In this document: in pieces, positions 62,317 to 64,000 of the stretch
How the letters are laid out: every line of letters begins with the position of its first letter
Numbering within the stretch: the stretch's first letter is position 1
NCBI GenBank assembly: GCA_016703325.1
Contig: JADJCH010000064.1
Location: 20,398-84,397, forward strand
Origin: Burkholderiales bacterium
Lineage (GTDB): Bacteria; Pseudomonadota; Gammaproteobacteria; Burkholderiales; Burkholderiaceae_C
Length of the DNA stretch: 64,000 bases
Direction: 5' to 3'
Program-made: the position numbers and the translations under genes
The notes under the pieces: model-generated
Databases searched by the model: none
The model's input: only the letters and a program-made list of their open reading frames with translations
What the model was told of the DNA's origin: nothing

Positions 62317-62742
62317 TCAACCCCAGTTGGCGGCCAAGACAGGCTGCAAGGCTGCCTGGTAGTTGGCCGGCAATGTCGTTTGCCCGACGGCGGGTGGCGT
62401 AAACGCCGACATGGCCGCTACCAGGCTTTGGACCTGGGTATCCAGCAACACCTTGCCATTTCCGGCTTCAAAACGCTCGACATGGTAGGCCCCTCCGAGA
62501 TACCAGTTCTGCAGCACAACCTTGTCTGCGGTGCCTATGATCGAAGCTTCGAGATGGTTGCCGGACTGGCGGAACCAGATCTGTTGGCTCGCCACGTCAG
62601 AAGCGAACCGCAGGGCATCGGAGTTGCCTGCGGTAGCATCGTTCTCGACCACCGTCTCGGTGCCTTGTCGCCCCTGAGCAAATGCATCATTGGCTCGACT
62701 CAGATTCGTCGATATCGCGGTTACGTAGTTGCTACCAAACAT
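62317..62742 (-). CDS. Free-standing C-terminal RTX (hemolysin-type) related protein
   Basis: Predicted 141-residue protein with DALRFASDVASQQIWFRQSG NHLEASIIGTADKVVLQNWY and YHVERFEAGNGKVLLDTQVQ, which match the haemolysin-type calcium-binding related domain, and an end (FTPPAVGQTTLPANYQAALQ, VLAANWG) that is the usual type I secretion tail of large RTX proteins in this group of bacteria. It starts at ATG 62742 with an AAAGGG site and has no nonapeptide RTX repeats. Either a genuine small secreted protein or the remnant of a large adhesin. Confidence 0.7.
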   Translation of the reverse strand: MFGSNYVTAISTNLSRANDAFAQGRQGTETVVENDATAGNSDALRFASDVASQQIWFRQSGNHLEASIIGTADKVVLQNWYLGGAYHVERFEAGNGKVLLDTQVQSLVAAMSAFTPPAVGQTTLPANYQAALQPVLAANWG

Positions 62743-62755
62743 TATTTCATCCCTT

Positions 62756-62890
62756 TCAATTAGTAAAGAATTTGGAGAAGGCGGTGCGTATCAGATCCGC
62801 AACGATCATGGCAGCGCCCCACAGCGACACCACATGAAAAAATGCCCCGATCCCACGTACGACTGGAACTGTGGTCGGATTCGCATCCAT
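62756..62890 (-). CDS. Small one-helix membrane peptide upstream of the RTX-tail gene
   Basis: A 44-residue frame: MDANPTTVPVVRGIGAFFHV then VSLWGAAMIVADLIRTAFSK and FFTN. It has one predicted amphipathic or membrane helix. It ends 13 bases before the RTX-tail ATG on the same strand, and the frame is open upstream into the IS30 element, so it may instead be the 3' end of a gene cut by that insertion. No family recognised. Confidence 0.35.
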   Translation of the reverse strand: MDANPTTVPVVRGIGAFFHVVSLWGAAMIVADLIRTAFSKFFTN

Positions 62891-63961
62891 GATGCTGGCA
62901 AGGGCGGAGTCAAGTCTGAAGTGCAACGGTTTTGGCAGTGACCGCCTGTCTCGGCGAGCTTGGCTTGGACGATTTCGGTATAGACCTCGCGAGGCGTTCG
63001 GAAGTCGAGGATCTTGCGAGGCCGGTCATTGAGCATGGCTTCGATGTAGGCAAGCTTCTGCGGGGTGATGGAGGACAGATCAGTGCCCTTGGGTAGGAAC
63101 TGTCGGACCAAGCCGTTCATGTTCTCGTTGGAGCCGCGCTGCCAGGGGCTGTAGGGCTCGCAGAAGTACACGGGCATGTCGGTGGCCTCGGTCAGCTCCT
63201 GGTGGCGGGCCATTTCGCAGCCGCGGTCGTAGGTGAAGCTTTGGCGCATCTCGGGGATGACGGTCTTGAAGCGACGACTGAAGCCTTCGAGGGCGTGCTG
63301 AGCGGTGCAGCCGTTCATCTGGGTAAGCAGCACGAAGCGGCTGTGACGCTCCACGGCTGTGCCGATGGCGCTGGCATTGCGCGCGCCCTTGATGAAGTCG
63401 CCCTCCCAGTGGCCGGGTACCAGCCGGGAATCGGCCTCGGCGGGGCGCTCGCTCAGGGGCACGAGGTTGACGATGTTGCCGCCCTTGCGGCTGGTGCCCC
63501 GAGCGCGCGGCATGCGCTTGGCGTGGCTGCGGCGCAGCTCGGCGATGAGTTCGGTGCGCAGCTCGCCGCGCGGCACCAGGTAGACGGCCTGGTAGATGGT
63601 CTCGTGCGAGACGCGCTGGCTCAGGTCTTCAGGGTGCATGCGCTTGAGTCTGCCTGCGATCTGTTCGGGTGACAGGGCGCTGGAGTTCGTGGCGCACGAA
63701 CTTGCCCAGCAAGGTGTCGAATCGGGCACCCAACTTGCGCACGCCGGCCTTGGCCTGCACCCGGCGCTGACTGGCTGCCTGCTGGGCGCAAGCGGCCAGA
63801 TAGCCCCCGTTGCGGGTGTCCATTGCGCGCCAGCTCCCGGCTGATGGTCGAGGTAGACCGGCCCATTTGCGCGGCGATCTCCCGCTGGCTCAGCTTCTGC
63901 GACACCAGCAGCCCGGCTGCGTGCGCTCCTCAATGTTCAGGCTTGAATACTCTTGTCCCAT
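62806..63961 (-). pseudogene. IS30-family transposase, multiply frameshifted
   Basis: ATG 63961 starts MGQEYSSLNIEERT, then the frame breaks; KLSQREIAAQMGRSTSTISR ELARNG (HTH) is in a second frame, NGGYLAACAQQAASQRR in a third, and from about 63690 on the catalytic part is intact: ALSPEQIAGRLKRMHPEDLS, GHWEGDFIKGARNASAIGTA (first Asp), SFTYDRGCEMARHQEL (second Asp) and PWQRGSNENMNGLVRQFLP (Glu). The last frame passes through the inverted repeat and ends about 110 bases outside the element. At least three indels lie within the first 270 bases, so the copy is inactive or the sequence has errors there. Confidence 0.85.
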
Positions 63962-64000
63962 CGGCTCAACCTGTTGATTTCATGGCGGTGTTGCACTTCA
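62917..64000 (-). mobile_element. IS30-family insertion sequence
   Basis: The left end TGAAGTGCAAC (62917-62927) and the right end GTTGCACTTCA (63990-64000) are perfect 11-bp inverted repeats. The 1,084-bp length suits the IS30 family. The right end coincides with the end of the window, so the right flank and target duplication cannot be seen. Confidence 0.85.

Overview
The window is high-GC DNA from a betaproteobacterium, most likely of order Burkholderiales near the Rubrivivax/Leptothrix/Sphaerotilus lineage. I infer this from codon use, the PilV-W-X-Y1 minor pilin block, the cco cluster layout, the cysI-DUF934-cysH-cysD-cysN order and the GC-rich intergenic repeat between cysD and cysN; no 16S gene is present to confirm it.

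Layout. 1-2.0 kb: the 5' end of a DUF1800 lipoprotein, a DUF4124/glutaredoxin protein and a retropepsin-like protease, all minus strand. 2.1-10.0 kb: a type IV pilus minor-pilin operon (pilin, FimT/GspH-like, PilV, PilW, PilX, frameshifted PilY1) ending in a TonB-C-like protein. 10.1-17.6 kb: one giant minus-strand gene of about 2,480 codons with a FecR-like N-terminus, seven pairs of SdrD_B-like beta domains separated by polyproline, and acidic/Gly/His repeats; its repeats carry many indels. 17.8-27.1 kb: an MBL hydrolase, then the complete cbb3 oxidase cluster ccoI-S-N-O-Q-P-G-H, including two genes of under 60 residues (ccoQ, ccoS), headed by an FNR-type box. 27.1-35.0 kb: a DUF192 protein and the assimilatory sulfate reduction operon (TSUP exporter, cysI, DUF934, cysH, cysD, cysN, cobA) behind a dyad-rich promoter. 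35.1-39.4 kb: 7Fe ferredoxin with its putative reductase, a TPP riboswitch heading a TonB-dependent receptor gene, and two identical tRNA-Asn genes.

39.4-44.1 kb is accessory DNA: two directly repeated copies of a 150-bp sequence bracket a possible small RNA, a DUF3800 gene, and a decayed IS91 transposase/tyrosine recombinase pair; the second copy truncates a CopG/BrnA-type antitoxin. 44.2-49.5 kb is the NAD-reducing hydrogenase operon hoxFUYHW. 49.5-58.6 kb holds a class II Fic protein with an operator-like dyad, an M48 protease behind a sigma-54-like site, a frameshifted GGDEF protein, two tandem secreted proteins with caspase/CHAT-like His and Cys motifs, an AbiE toxin-antitoxin pair and an IS3 remnant. 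58.7-64.0 kb has mutS, an Anbu proteasome-like protease, a free-standing RTX-tail protein and an IS30-family element whose right end coincides with the window end.

Together the genes suggest a facultative, surface-attached bacterium: high-affinity respiration and H2 oxidation under FNR-like control, sulfate assimilation feeding siroheme and cysteine synthesis, pili and large repetitive proteins. Frameshifts recur in several otherwise recognisable genes (pilY1, giant gene, IS91, recombinase, GGDEF, IS30). Some are probably decay and some probably sequence error; raw reads would decide.
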